This document shows positions 9,716-20,547 of a stretch of 64,000 bases of DNA, in pieces. Origin of the DNA: Corythucha ciliata (Eukaryota > Arthropoda > Insecta > Hemiptera > Tingidae); NCBI GenBank assembly GCA_038030265.1, contig CM075941.1:4960001-5024000 (forward strand), read 5' to 3'. The notes under the pieces are model-generated. The model saw only the letters and a list, made by a program, of their open reading frames with translations. It searched no databases and was not told where the DNA came from. How positions within the stretch are numbered: the stretch's first letter is position 1; each line of letters begins with the position of its first letter. The position numbers and the translations under genes are program-made.

Positions 9716-10946
9716 ATGGACCCCCAAATTTCCCAACTTCTGTCGACGATGCAACAACTGATGTCAAACCAGCAATCCATGTTGGATCACATGGTACGAT
9801 CCGCAGCGACCCCCGCAACGCCACCACCTTCGCCGTTAACATTTGTGCCCACCTTCGACCACTTTGATCACGCCAAGGAGTCGTTCTAACTACTTACAAC
9901 TAAAAAAAATTACGGATAAGTCTACCTGTCTCCAAATGTTGGTGAATTCCATCGGCCCTGATGGCTACAAAATTCTTTCGTCGCTTGACTACGACGAATT
10001 AGTTACACAGGTCGAGAAACACCTTTGTCCCAAGGTCAATATTGTTGTGGAACAACACAGATTCTTCAACTGCGTGCAGTCCCCCCAACAGTCTATCTCG
10101 GCGTTCGTCGCTTGCCTCAAGCAACATATTGCAGATTGTGGGTTTAGTTGCGGCTGCAAGTGCACATGCGATTGTGACAAAAATATGCAAGATATGCTGT
10201 TACGTGCCCAGTTCATTCGGGGATTACAGGACCAGCGCATGCGAGAGCAGCTCCTTCTTCGAAGCGATCTAGTTTTGCAAACCGCCGTCGACTCCGCGGT
10301 AGCTTTGGAAGCGTCACTTGAGCAAAGCAAAGAGCTAAGCCGCGATAAAGCTGGCGACGAAGTACACCGTGTTTCACGATTTTCCAGACCACAGACCCCT
10401 AGGCGTTCGCGTTCGACGGGCCGCTCAGTGTCCCGTTCAACACGGCCAAATCGGAAAAGCCATAAAGTTGACTACGGCGCCCTCGGAATTTCAGGTCTAT
10501 GCCTCCGCTCCGCGAAAAACACACATAAGGCGTCCGAGTGCCGAGTGGACAGGCGTAAACTCAAGTGCACGGCGTGTGGTCGTTCTGGACACGTTCATAC
10601 AGTATGCATCACGACCTTGACGAAGCAAACTGTTTATACAACATCTAGCCTTTCTGACTCAACCAACCACCTGGACTCTCTGGGCATCAATTCGGTTGCT
10701 GACGTTTACGGATCTGACGAAAAATACTTCGCAGATGTACTGATTGACGGAAAACGACAAACTTTCGAAGTCGACTCGGGCGCAGGGTTGACGTTACTCC
10801 CTGAAAAAGAATTCTATCGTCTCGGCCTTCAACAGCCGATTCGGCCTTCGAGAGTGAAATTCCGCACCTACACCGCCGAAATATTCAGCCCACTGGGAAA
10901 AATTGATGTTACAGTGACATACAATAACATTGAATCGAAAGAGTAG
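9716..10946 (+). pseudogene. LTR-1 gag and aspartic protease (frameshift, premature stop)
   Basis: Translation plausibly starts at the ATG at 9716 (MDPQISQLL), the first ATG after the leader. The gag frame breaks near 9886 and resumes in the next frame. Two nucleocapsid knuckles follow. The first has lost its second cysteine (CLRS where CxxC is expected); the second, CTACGRSGHVHTVC, is intact. A retropepsin motif FEVDSGAGLTLLP follows, with DSG in place of the commoner DTG. The frame stops at TAG 10944-10946, in the linker between protease and RT, yet the same frame continues directly into pol. A single nonsense change is the simplest reading. Confidence 0.82.
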
Positions 10947-13397
10947 CTATACGTAGTCCCATCACAATTTTCCTCTTTAATGGGCAGGACGTGGATTCGC
11001 CACTTAAAAATCAATTTGGCTGGCATTGATCACAAAATTCATCCTTCACGGATTACACCTCTAAACATAGTCGATCCAGTATCAGACATTATCGAAAAAT
11101 TTCAGGACATTTTCCAACCAACCGTCGGATGCGTTCCCAAGTTTTCATGCTCGCTCAAGCTCCGTGAAAACGCCAAACCCGTCTTCATCAGGGAAAGAGA
11201 AGTCCCTCATGCCTTACGTGCTGCTGTCGAAACAGAGCTGGACGAACTCGAGCGAGACAACATTATTACAAAAGTCGAAATGAGCGATTGGGGCTCACCT
11301 TTGGTGGTTATTCCCAAACCGGACGGGAAAGTTAGGTTGTGCGTCGACTATAAAGTCGGCGTTAACCCCCAATTGCAGGGGGCACATTACCCTATTCGCC
11401 GGATTGACGACATACTGACACAACTCCGGAATTCGACTTATTTCTGTCGTCTTGACCTATACAAAGCCTACCTACATGTACCAGTGGACGACACGAGCAA
11501 ACAAATACAAACGATTTCGACTCATCGAGGTACATATCTCGTAAATCGCCTCTCCTTCGGAGTGAAGACGGCTCCCAATGAATTTAATAGAATCCTCGAT
11601 CAAATACTCACGGGACTTGACGGTGTCCTGTCATATTTTGATGATATCATTATTTTTGGCGACTCGTTCGAGGAGTGCAAGTTACGCCTTCTTAAGTGTC
11701 TCAAACGTTTGCAGCAAAACAACCTGCATCTAAATCGGCAAAAATGCACCTTTTTTCAGGAAGAAATCTCCTACCTTGGGTACGTCATACGCCGAAACAA
11801 AATTAGTAAGTGCCCTCAGAAAGTAAAAATGATACAGAATTTACGCAGGCCTACCAATGTGGAAGAACTCCGTCGTTTCCTCGGCATGGTAACGTTCTAC
11901 GCCCGGTTTATACCAAACCTCTCAAGCATTTCCCACCCTTTACGTCGGTTACTCGAAAAGAACCAAAAATTCCTCTGGTTTTCCACATGTGAGTCAGCCT
12001 TCACCAAACTTAAACTCGAAATCAGCAGCGACCGAGTGCTCACTCCCTACGATCCAACGCTACCGGTCGTCGTTGCTTGCGACGCCAGCCCTACAGGCAT
12101 AGCCGGCGTTATGTCTCATGTTTTGGATGGACATGAACACCCTGTAGCTTTTGTCTCTCGAGCACTGACTCCGTCGGAAAGAAATTACAGTCAGCTCGAC
12201 CGCGAAGCTCTTGCGATAGTCTTCACCGTCGAAAAAGTCTACATGTACGTGTACGGGCGTGAATTTACACTGATCACCGACAACAAGCCTTTGACTAGAA
12301 TCTTCCACCAAAGTTCGAAACTTCCGGCTATGACGGCAACACGCCTACTGCGCTACGCCGTTTTTCTGAACGGTTTCAATTACAAAATACGGTACAGAGA
12401 AGCAAGTAAACACCAAAACGTCGATTATTTTTCCAGGCACCTACCAGCTCATAATTCGCCTTCCCGTGGCAGCAGTGAAGCCTTGAGCAAAGAAGTCACA
12501 GACATGCAGGACCAAACTCTAAACCAAATTTCTACCGTCTCTCTCTCGAGTGACTTGATCGCCACCGCAACTGCGAGGGATCCAGAGCTAGCCCAATTAA
12601 TTAAGGATCTGCGTACTGGAAAGCGGATGGATCCGGATTTAAGTGTGAACAACGATATTCTTTTCAAAGGCTATCGTGTCATTATTCCGGCTCGTTTACG
12701 TTCCACCGTCTTGGACGAACTCCACCACACCCATGTGGGTATCGTTAAAATGAAACAATTGGCTCGCCGATACTGCTACTGGGCAACCATCGACCGTGAC
12801 ATCGAAAAACTTGCAAAATCATGCGAAGCTTGTGCATTAGCTCAAAAGAGTCCCTCTAAAGTACCGAGTTACTCTTGGGACGACCCAGTGGACAATTTTG
12901 AGCGCATTCACGTTGACTACGCGGGTGAATTCCTCGGACACCACTTCCTAATACTCGTGGATGCCAAGTCAAAGTGGCTCGAGGTAAAAGTTTCAAAATC
13001 CGTTCCTACATCGGAACTGACCATGAACCAGCTGGAAGACATATTCAGTTTTCATGGCTATCCCCGAGTCCTCGTCACGGATAACGCAACAATCTTTAAA
13101 AGCTCAATATTCCAAAACTACTGCGGATATCGTTGCATAGAGCAAAAATTCACGGCTCCCGGACACCCCGCCACTAACGGCTTAGCGGAGCGTTCCGTGC
13201 AAACAATCAAGAAAAAACTGGAACTTCGAATGTCACATTCGCACACCCATCTGCCTCTCCGAGACATGGTACGAGAAATCCTCTTCCGATACCGCGCCTC
13301 GCCATCATGTCCCCGGGACACACTCGAGCCTCCCCCAAACGGCCCATTCCGTTACCTGGACACCGACAACTCCGCGTGGGAGAACGCGTTCAGGTGA
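10947..13397 (+). CDS. LTR-1 pol: reverse transcriptase, RNase H, integrase
   Basis: The frame is open for over 2.4 kb, with its first ATG at 10980. Counting from that ATG, RT has LDLYKAY (D159) and YFDD at 219-222. RNase H has D368, E409 and D434 (LITDNKP). Integrase has an HHCC zinc module (H582-H585, C615-C618) and a complete DD35E triad D646, D701, E737 with exactly 35 residues between the last two. All visible catalytic residues are present. Lack of its own upstream context (TAG at 10944) and a frame change near 13305 are the defects. The product would copy element RNA in cytoplasmic particles and insert it in the nucleus. Confidence 0.88.
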   Translation, partial: LYVVPSQFSSLMGRTWIRHLKINLAGIDHKIHPSRITPLNIVDPVSDIIEKFQDIFQPTVGCVPKFSCSLKLRENAKPVFIREREVPHALRAAVETELDELERDNIITKVEMSDWGSPLVVIPKPDGKVRLCVDYKVGVNPQLQGAHYPIRRIDDILTQLRNSTYFCRLDLYKAYLHVPVDDTSKQIQTISTHRGTYLVNRLSFGVKTAPNEFNRILDQILTGLDGVLSYFDDIIIFGDSFEECKLRLLKCLKRLQQNNLHLNRQKCTFFQEEISYLGYVIRRNKISKCPQKVKMIQNLRRPTNVEELRRFLGMVTFYARFIPNLSSISHPLRRLLEKNQKFLWFSTCESAFTKLKLEISSDRVLTPYDPTLPVVVACDASPTGIAGVMSHVLDGHEHPVAFVSRALTPSERNYSQLDREALAIVFTVEKVYMYVYGREFTLITDNKPLTRIFHQSSKLPAMTATRLLRYAVFLNGFNYKIRYREASKHQNVDYFSRHLPAHNSPSRGSSEALSKEVTDMQDQTLNQISTVSLSSDLIATATARDPELAQLIKDLRTGKRMDPDLSVNNDILFKGYRVIIPARLRSTVLDELHHTHVGIVKMKQLARRYCYWATIDRDIEKLAKSCEACALAQKSPSKVPSYSWDDPVDNFERIHVDYAGEFLGHHFLILVDAKSKWLEVKVSKSVPTSELTMNQLEDIFSFHGYPRVLVTDNATIFKSSIFQNYCGYRCIEQKFTAPGHPATNGLAERSVQTIKKKLELRMSHSHTHLPLRDMVREILFRYRASPSCPRDTLEPPPNGPFRYLDTDNSAWENAFR

Positions 13398-13846
13398 GCT
13401 GGTACCATAACGAAAAACCAACATGGAAGTTCGGCGTAATAAAGGAGCGAGTTGGTCGTCTCCATTACATCGTACGCCTCGACACTGGCCTTACGCTAAA
13501 GAGGCACATCGATCAAATGCGAAGTACGCTAGTCACACCAACGCAACCACCGCTGTCGAAAACGCCGTCGGAGAAGAAGGTTTCCTTTGAAGAAGATCGA
13601 CACTCTGTTGCCGCCCCCGCAAGGCAAGGCCCACGTACTCCCCTGCTACCAATAGCAATTCCTATGGGAAACCAGTGGCCCGACGCCTGCGTTAATGATG
13701 GCATTCCGAATCAGCCACCACACCATCAAGAACAGCCCCCAGTTGGTGGCTTGGCCGACCAAAATGGAGTTTTGGTCGAGGGGCGACCTCAACACCAACG
13801 TCGCCCTCCAGGGTATCTCAGCGATTACGCGTGGGAGAGTTTGTAG
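13307..13846 (+). pseudogene. LTR-1 integrase C-terminal tail, shifted frame, stop inside the 3' LTR
   Basis: This frame overlaps the end of pol and carries the usual integrase tail: RVGERVQVSWYHN, then WKFGVIKERVGRLHYIV and HIDQMR, followed by a Pro/Gln-rich tail. One lost or gained base near 13305 probably separates it from pol. The stop codon TAG at 13844-13846 lies within the first five bases of the 3' LTR, so the element uses its own LTR edge as terminator of translation. Confidence 0.8.
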
Positions 13847-14032
13847 TGTTAGCAGCGCTAGCTACCCGTAGACCTCATTACCTCTTCATTCTCTCCCTGT
13901 CTAACTATCTATTAATTATCAATCATGTAAGTTGAGAGTTCCTTTTTGAGATGAATCATGTAGTCTAGTTTGGAAATATATACCTATAAGTTCTCTACAG
14001 TGCAATGGTATTTTATCATCCGGGACACAACA
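13842..14032 (+). repeat. LTR-1 3' LTR (191 bp)
   Basis: It is near-identical to the 5' LTR apart from about 43 bp of missing sequence and a few substitutions. It ends ACACAACA and is followed by the target duplication GTTAC at 14033-14037. It contains the pol tail stop codon. Confidence 0.9.
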
Positions 14033-14037
14033 GTTAC

Positions 14038-14236
14038 CCTTCCCGTTACGACGTCGGAAAATGAGAGGACTTTTTCGACGCTGCGACACCTCAAGACGTA
14101 CCTGCGAAATTCTACCGGGGAGGAACGGCTCAACGGCTTAGCGCTAATGAATATCCACAGAGAGATCGGACTTAATGTTGATGAAGTGGTTGACTTTTTG
14201 AGCAAATCAAAAAAAAGGAAACTCAATTTTTCATAG
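14038..14236 (+). pseudogene. hAT-A transposase C-terminal dimerisation domain
   Basis: It encodes the hallmark hAT C-terminal domain: TTSENERTFSTL, then LKTYLRN and ERLNGLALMNIHR, ending at TAG 14234-14236. This module dimerises or multimerises transposase. hAT-E has the same motif order at 59657-59908. The codon phase matches the fragment at 9315-9384 after LTR-1 and one GTTAC copy are ignored. Confidence 0.88.
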
Positions 14237-14417
14237 TAAAATTTTAATTTATGGGCAATCTAGTTTTTATTTTTAATATTTTTTTTTCAACAACTTTTTT
14301 CTTTCTGCTATACCTAAACGTGAAATAAACTTGTCCTCGAAACCCTATAGAATAATTGCGTCTCCTACAAGAAATGACCCCTGTTTTAAATTCTTTGAAA
14401 AGTCTATATATTTTATA

Positions 14418-14457
14418 ACCCCCCCCCCCCCCAGAAGAAATCCTGGGCACGCCACTG
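14418..14457 (+). repeat. hAT-A right terminal inverted repeat
   Basis: A C tract is followed by AGAAGAAATCCTGGGCACGC and CACTG. In reverse it begins CAGTGGCGTGCCCAGG and then a G run. Comparable CAGTGGCGGATCCAG starts the hAT-E end at 59502. The partner is outside the window. Confidence 0.72.
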
Positions 14458-16624
14458 GCTGCGAAAATGGTTTTTTAGTTTAAAAAAGAAAAAACACGAA
14501 TGTTGTTTTGAATCAGGCCCCTCGGTTAAATTGATGTTTTAGTGTGTGCGAAATCCGAGAAATTGATTTATTTAGCTGAGCCAGAACTGTGACGAACATT
14601 TTGACGAAACAAATTGTGGCGATTCTGTTGGATTTTTAACTTGTTGATGGTATCTGTGGGAAGGGGGGGGGGCGGCTGCTCCACTAATTCTGCGCTTTTG
14701 AGTCTTGGCGGAGAGGTGGGATGGGGGCAACAGCCCACCCCTGTCCTCCTTCATGGCTACGCTAGACGTTTGCCTGAACTGCAGAGCGCGATGACCGTTT
14801 TTCTTGTATACCCGTAGAATCGCATATTAATATTTTACGTTCAATGTATTTCTAATCATAATGCGAAGAACTCTCTTTTGCCGTGTCAGAGTCAACTGCC
14901 CATAAATGACTTCTTCACTTTGACGGACAACCCTCTCGCCCCCCCCCCCGCTCTTCATCGCACACTACCGCTTCGTCGCCCTTGAATGATTCGTCTCATC
15001 TTAATTTCACTGGGAAAAGTAAATTGCGAGCTTGTTATAAAATCTCAACAGACTGACAAAAAACCAGTTCGTAATCGAGCACCATTTTCCTCTTCAAAAA
15101 AATTATACACACAAAAAGTAAATATTTACTCAACATCGAGTGGAAAAATGGCTCCCCTTAAATGGTCAACCAGTTAAACGTAAGAAACTCTGTCCTCCCC
15201 TCCCCACCTTTTTTTTTTTTGTTGTCTTCCATTCGTCCGTCCCAAGCAATAAATCATCCTTGTTGAGATGTCACCTCCCTATCCAGGTTTCTGTCCCTCA
15301 AAATAAGAACATCATTGCAATCATGATGAGGGCTAATGTTTTGGAATTTTTGTTTGATTATACTTTTTTTTTTTTTTTTTTTTCCTTTCGAGAGGGGAAA
15401 AAAATATTTTTACTTCCATTGAAGGTAATGTGAAAAAGCGGACCAGAAAAAAAGAGTCGCTGGGGCTTGTATTATACTGTAGCGAGTGAGTGCACATAAA
15501 AAGCGCGAAGTGAGTTAATTAAATGAATTATACATCCAAGGACGCTAATACTTAGCGCTGTTCGTCTTGTTACTTTGAGGACGGTTGAAAAAATATATAT
15601 ATATACGTATATGTATATTAAGAAAAAATACATCCAAGGAACGGAAAAGACACAAATTAAGCAACAAAAATTAGCCTTTTATCCACGTGGAATTTGGCAG
15701 TCGATTATAATTAATAAAATGCACATAATGTACTAATGGTCTTCAAAATTTACAAGTTAAACGTAATTATGAGGAAAGTCGAAGTCTGGGTTTTAAAAAC
15801 CACCAATCGCGTCGGTTCCTTGAACAATTCGAGTAAAAAAAAAAAAAAAATCCCTCGTCGGCAAAATGGTGGGGCAGAAGAGAAGACACCGTTAAAAAGT
15901 GGAAAAGAAGGACAAGATTTGCAAACAAATACCCTTCAAAGTCATCCATCCCTTTGTTCTGTGTGTCTTTAAAGCGATGTGTTTTGCCCTTTTTTAAATA
16001 TTTCTTTCGATGCTATGCGTTCTCTTTTTTTTAGAGGAAACACACTTTTTGGAAACTCCCGAAACATTCAAGGGTGAAGATTCCACTGTCCTCAATCCTT
16101 GAATTGATGAGGTGAAAGAAAGAAAAGAAGAAGAAGAAAAAAAAAACCTTTAAACAAGAATAAAGATATATCTTTCGTATTCTTGGAGGAGGTGTAAATT
16201 TAGCGAAACCTGACAATCGAACGGCCGTAATGTTGTATGACATAATTATTGCCTTTTTACATTATGCAGTTTCGAGCTGTGAGAGTGGGAAGAAGGCACG
16301 CACCTGGATATTAGGCCAGAAACTTCCTGTTTCATTGAAATTAAGCCTCAAAACTCGCAATTTCTAAAAAATTAGAAAACATATTTTTTGTAATTTCGCC
16401 GAAATTTGCATTTTTACTGAAATTAAGACCCTAAACATGCATTTTAATAGGAATTAAGACCCGAAAGTTGCATTGCCACCGATAGTCAGCCATGGAACTT
16501 CCAATTTCCTGGATGAGTATTCGCTAGCCTCTATAGGTTCCTTTAGGGTTGGCTAGCTTGTTGGATCCGCCGCTACGAAAAGATCCCCAAAACTTGCAAT
16601 TTCGCTTGAACTAAGACCCTGAGC
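14458..16624. other. Unassigned sequence with a hAT-like terminal fragment
   Basis: No gene is recognised. Positions 14657-14765 resemble the right end of hAT-C (ctgctcc..., tttgagtct, ending CATGGCTACGC) and are probably a solitary TE end. The rest is AT-rich with homopolymer runs (T runs near 15214 and 15363, A run near 15838) and a TA-rich stretch near 15590. At 16320-16480 a loose phrase close to GAAATTAAGACCCTAAAC recurs with ~35-bp spacing. Confidence 0.5.
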
Positions 16625-17325
16625 TTATGGGCGTGAGCCCACGCACCCAGCCTAGCCGGGCCTGAGGCGCTTAAGCCTTTCGCGGCTCGTACGCCATGCC
16701 CCCTTCGGGTCAGACTCAGAAAGGATCTAATGCGGATCCGCAAACCTATCTACGGCATTTCGGACCATCCTCGGCCCACGAGAATGTGATGCCTGGCAAC
16801 CTATCTGTCCCGAAAATACGTAAACGAGTAGCCACATACCTCGCTCACACTCCCCTACAAAGTGCATAGCCGATTCCTACTCCAACTCGTCATCCCCGCC
16901 ACATCGAGTCTGCCACCATTCCCATTGCTTAGAGGTGCTTACGTAGCGCATAGTGGCCTGTAAACATCTCTAAAATTCTCAGATTGCTGCCTGTGCTTAA
17001 AATTAGAGATAGCAGCCAAATCGTCGCCCTCCGTGTCCCATTCCCGAACGCATGCCTTTTGCTTGGAGAAAGGCAGTTAGGCTGTACCAACTCCTGGCGG
17101 CCTCCCTCTGTACCCAATCGTTTATCTGGGCTCTCCCCCACTGTCTTGAAGACAGCAATAACCGGCTCAGGTCCCCATACTTCTTTGTTTGCCCCCTGTT
17201 TCGCCATTTCGTTAGCCTTATCATTCCCCTCGTATCCTCTGTGTCCAGGGATTCCACGCGAGGGTCACTTTATTACCCATTCCCTGTAGCCGTGTGATGC
17301 CGACAGTCCGCCACCAAGGTTGGCA
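16625..17325 (-). pseudogene. Decayed non-LTR retrotransposon 3' end (RNase H tail)
   Basis: On the minus strand, fragments in two frames give NEMAKQGAN-like residues followed by GPEPVIAV. A linker INDWVQREAARSW and then ILEMFTGHYALRKHL follow; the last corresponds to the conserved TGHxxLxxHL segment after RNase H in Jockey/R1-type ORF2 proteins. Frameshifts and stops occur every 100-200 bp. It is unlike the intact LINE at 3.4-8.9 kb and unlike the GC-rich R1-like copy at 35-37 kb, so it is a third LINE lineage. It is non-functional. Confidence 0.7.
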
Positions 17326-18350
17326 CCAGGGGCGTCTACACCTGTCGCTTTGGGGGGGGGGGGAAGCTCAAAACTTCATCAAGGGGGGAAATTATTCGTG
17401 GTAGTGGGGGAGCGTCCAAAAGTGTCAAGGTGGGATGCTGCCCAGTAATTCTTGATCGGTGCGTGCACTAGGTGGACACCGGAGGGGGAATAATTCAAGA
17501 CATGTGTATAGCTCACAATAAGGCTAGGAATTTTAATGGTGGGAGGGGCAAGGTATATTTGCCCACCCTGGTAACGAGGAGGAAAGCTTTACATTACCGC
17601 CCCTAAGAAGGTGGGGGCAATTCATTTCGTTCATCGTTCACATCAATGTTACATTGATGCATCAGGCGAAGTTTTCGAAGGCTCCACTCAACGCCGTTAG
17701 GTGGGGGGGGGGCAGCCATGAATTACAAGTTTCGTGGGATACATACCTACATAATAGAAAATAAATTTGAAGTTTCAGGGCTACATACTCCTTAACAACG
17801 ATATTGAAAGTTTCGGTGAATAATCAGCCGCGAAATTGTGAGTTTCAAGCATAGCCCTAAAAAGCCACAAAATTGACTATTTCTGAGATAATAATTAGAC
17901 GCGAAATTGCATTTTCTACGGGAGCAATTGTAATATGGTCAGCTCTTACTTTAATACAACGTTCTTTATTTATTCTTTTAATCCGCAGTCCATGTACCTT
18001 ATTCTTTTTTATTCTCTTTTTTTTACCTCTCTCAACAATAATCTTCTCTTTGTAATCCGTCTCGAACCTCAGTTCTACTACTACTATCACATCTTTTATT
18101 TTCTCCAAAATGAAATGATCAGTTATCACAACTTCTTTACACAACTTATTTCCTATTATGTATATATATGTACATTCTATCAAATATAAGAAAGTTATAC
18201 AATTTCAATTTTATACAATTTTTTTGTTTTTTTCTTTTTTTTTGTGTTTTTTATTTTATTTATATATTTATTTTTTTTTTTTTAGATAATCACTTTTTTA
18301 TTCTTTCTGGGGAGAGTCCATTAATTTGTGTGCTTTGAACATATCTATTT
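17326..18350. other. Unassigned AT-rich sequence with a hAT-like end
   Basis: CAGGGGCGTCTACACCTGTC followed by a G run near 17327-17360 looks like a hAT terminus without a recognised partner. At 17700-17910 there are diverged phrases such as CGCGAAATTG and AGTTTCA. The stretch 17930-18300 is extremely T-rich. No gene seen. Confidence 0.45.
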
Positions 18351-19530
18351 TTAGTCAGTGTATCTGGACGGTTTTTCAATTACATTTCTATTTCTGAGGT
18401 TGTAGAGCATATGATCGGTGCCATTTGAATCGGTGTTATTTTGTCTGGGGTTTTCAGGCTCTGACCTCTGTGTATTTTCCTTTCTCGAGTGTTCTAGTTT
18501 GGTCAAATGCCGTCTGTTTCTTCTTAATTGTTTCCCACTGGAATCAACGACTGTAAATGATCGAGGGGTAGACATTTTATGTGAAACCCGACCCTTTTCC
18601 CAACAGTTTTTTTTTTTTTATGAGTACGTTGTCCCCAGGGAGAATTTTAGGTAAAGATCTCGTGTTTGTGTCTTAATATTGTTTTTGATGAGAGTGATTC
18701 AATTCGATACGTCTTTTTAGCTCTGTTGGTTTATGAGGTACGGTTGGCGTTGAACGTCAGTAGATGGGAGTCTGTCTCGCAGTCGGCGATTGAAAAGTAA
18801 TTGCGCGGGAGAGAACCCAAGATTAGAAATTGGGTTGTTTCTATAAGCTAGTAGGAATTCGGACAACTGGCCAGACGAGTGCTGGGATTTTTTTAGCATT
18901 AACTTAACAATGCCGACTTCACGCTCAGCAAGACCATTTGATTGTTGATAATTTGGGCTGACAGTAGTGATTTCGATCTCATGATTCTGGGTGAATGTCT
19001 TGAACGTATGGTTATTGAAGGGCATGTTATCACAAATTATTTCACAGGGGTAACCATGGATCGCAAAAATGGGCCTCAGGGCACTTATAATGCTTTCTGA
19101 TGTTTTTGACCGTAATTTTGAGACTTCAATCCATTTTGAGTAATAATCAATCACAACGAGATAGGGAGTCTGGTGAAATTCCAAAATATCCGTGCCAATT
19201 TTCTTCCATGGCTGGAGTGGGATATCGTGATTGATCATGGGCTCTTTAGGATTATCGGTTCTAAACATTTGGCAAATTGAGCAACTAGAAATGAGATGCT
19301 CGATGTCTCTATGCATTCCCGGCCAATAGAGAGTGCCCTTTAATTTTAACTGAGTTTTTTGTTATCCCGAGGTGGCCTTCGTGGGCTATTTTTAAGATTC
19401 TATCACGAGCTTCAGGAGGAACTAGTAACCTGTCTTGATAAAAAATTAGAGAATCACATTCGGATAAATGATCTTTTAGTGGTAATACTGTTTCAGATTC
19501 GGAGGAATTTTTTTTATTGATGAAGGCCAC
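18351..19530 (-). pseudogene. LTR-6 integrase (three frames)
   Basis: The zinc module is split: HEGHLGI in one frame and CSICQMF in the next. The core shows GTDILEF, IICDNMPF and SNGLAEREV, so the DDE residues are recognisable, and AYRNNPISNLGFSPAQLL follows. The tail at 18351-18575 (LRRNRRHL ... NLRNRNVIEKP) matches the basic C-terminal end typical of this pol lineage and marks the 3' limit of coding sequence. Confidence 0.82.
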
Positions 19531-20475
19531 CCATGAGTAATGAAATGTTTTAATTTGAGAAATGTGGGGTTCTGGGAGCTCAACTGTTTGAACTCTTCTT
19601 TTCGTACCGGTGACATTGGCAGACGTTCGATTACCTCATGAACGATGTATGCTAGTTCAGGATCGTCTTTAGAATTTTTTATCGTCGGAGAGCGCGATAA
19701 AGCATCTGCTATTAGCAGCTCACGTCCAGGGACATGTTTTATCTCAATGTCATATTTCAACAAGCAATAGCCGTTGGAGTCGAGCAGGAATTTGGTCCAG
19801 ATTTTTATGTTGTATCGTTACCAGAGGCTTATGGTCTGACTGGATAATTACTTTCCGCCCGTAAGCCAAGTAGTGAAATTTTTCCAGTGCGAAACATATA
19901 GCTAATGTCTCTTTCTCTATTTGAGCAAACCGTTGTTCATTAGGAGTTAACGTGCGGGACGCAAACGAAATGGGTTTACCACCTTGCATTATTACAGAGC
20001 CAAGACCAAATTTGGACACATCTGTTTGGATGATTAGTTCCTCATCACTTTTATACAGTGTTAAAGTTGGAGCTTTCGTTAAAAGAAGTTTCAGATTTTC
20101 GAAATCTTTGGATTCATCTATACCCCAAGACCATGGTTTATTTTCTTTAATTAATTCTCTCAGCCGGGAAGTTACTTGTGTAAAATTTGGAATGAACTTC
20201 GATACAAATTTTACGATTCCTAAGAAACTTAGAAGTTCTTTTTTACTTTGTGGCTCTGGTAATTTTAAAATGGACTCTAGTCTGTTTGGGTCAATTCTTA
20301 CGCCACGGTCTGAAACCAAATGCCCAAAAACTTTAATTTCTGGCGTCTTAAAGCGGAATTTTTCTTTATTAAATGTTATTCCAGCTTGTCGCGCCGTCTC
20401 CAAAACACACCGGACAGTGTCGGCGTGACTCTTTTCGTCAGTGGCAATGTATATGTCGACAATGTAAATGTGCAC
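19476..20475 (-). pseudogene. LTR-6 RT second half and RNase H; active-site aspartate replaced
   Basis: The frame begins at the catalytic loop, which reads YIVDIYIAT where Gypsy RTs have xxDD, so the first catalytic aspartate is replaced by valine. This is followed by the thumb (FGHLVSDRGVRIDP, LSFLGIVKFVSKFIPNF). RNase H follows with IIQTDVSKFGLG, EKETLAICFALEKF and IIQSDHKPL. Another frame break lies near 19760, after which comes the spacer DALSRSP. RT activity would be lost from the motif change alone. Confidence 0.82.
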
Positions 20476-20547
20476 CCCCGGTATGTGACCAAAAATTTCA
20501 TAATTCAGGCGCTGGAACGCCTCAGATGCAACTTCAATCGCCGGAAT

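Larger units (their letters stand above)
9385..14032 (+). mobile_element. LTR-1: Ty3/Gypsy retrotransposon (Mag-like) in hAT-A
   Basis: Direct LTRs begin TGTAGTGTTAGC and end GGGACACAACA. They are flanked by a 5-bp target duplication GTTAC at 9380-9384 and 14033-14037. The order is gag, protease, RT, RNase H, integrase, which defines Ty3/Gypsy. The compact gag and short LTRs resemble the Mag lineage. Defects are a frameshift near 9886, an in-frame TAG at 10944-10946, a frame change near 13305, and a 3' LTR shorter by about 43 bp. It inserted into an intact stretch of hAT-A transposase reading frame. Confidence 0.9.
1..14457 (+). mobile_element. hAT-A: hAT DNA transposon, left end outside window, split by nested insertions
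   Basis: This is a composite host element. hAT transposase coding sequence is present at 2-966, 9315-9384 and 14038-14236. It is followed by a 3' UTR and a terminal sequence whose reverse complement begins CAGTGGCGTGCCCAGG and runs into a G tract, as in many hAT termini. Two elements sit inside the coding region: hAT-B (967-9306) and LTR-1 (9385-14032). The left terminus lies before base 1, so the 8-bp target duplication cannot be checked; the candidate right copy is GCTGCGAA at 14458-14465. Family assignment is from protein similarity and termini; nesting is read directly from the junctions. Confidence 0.82.
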
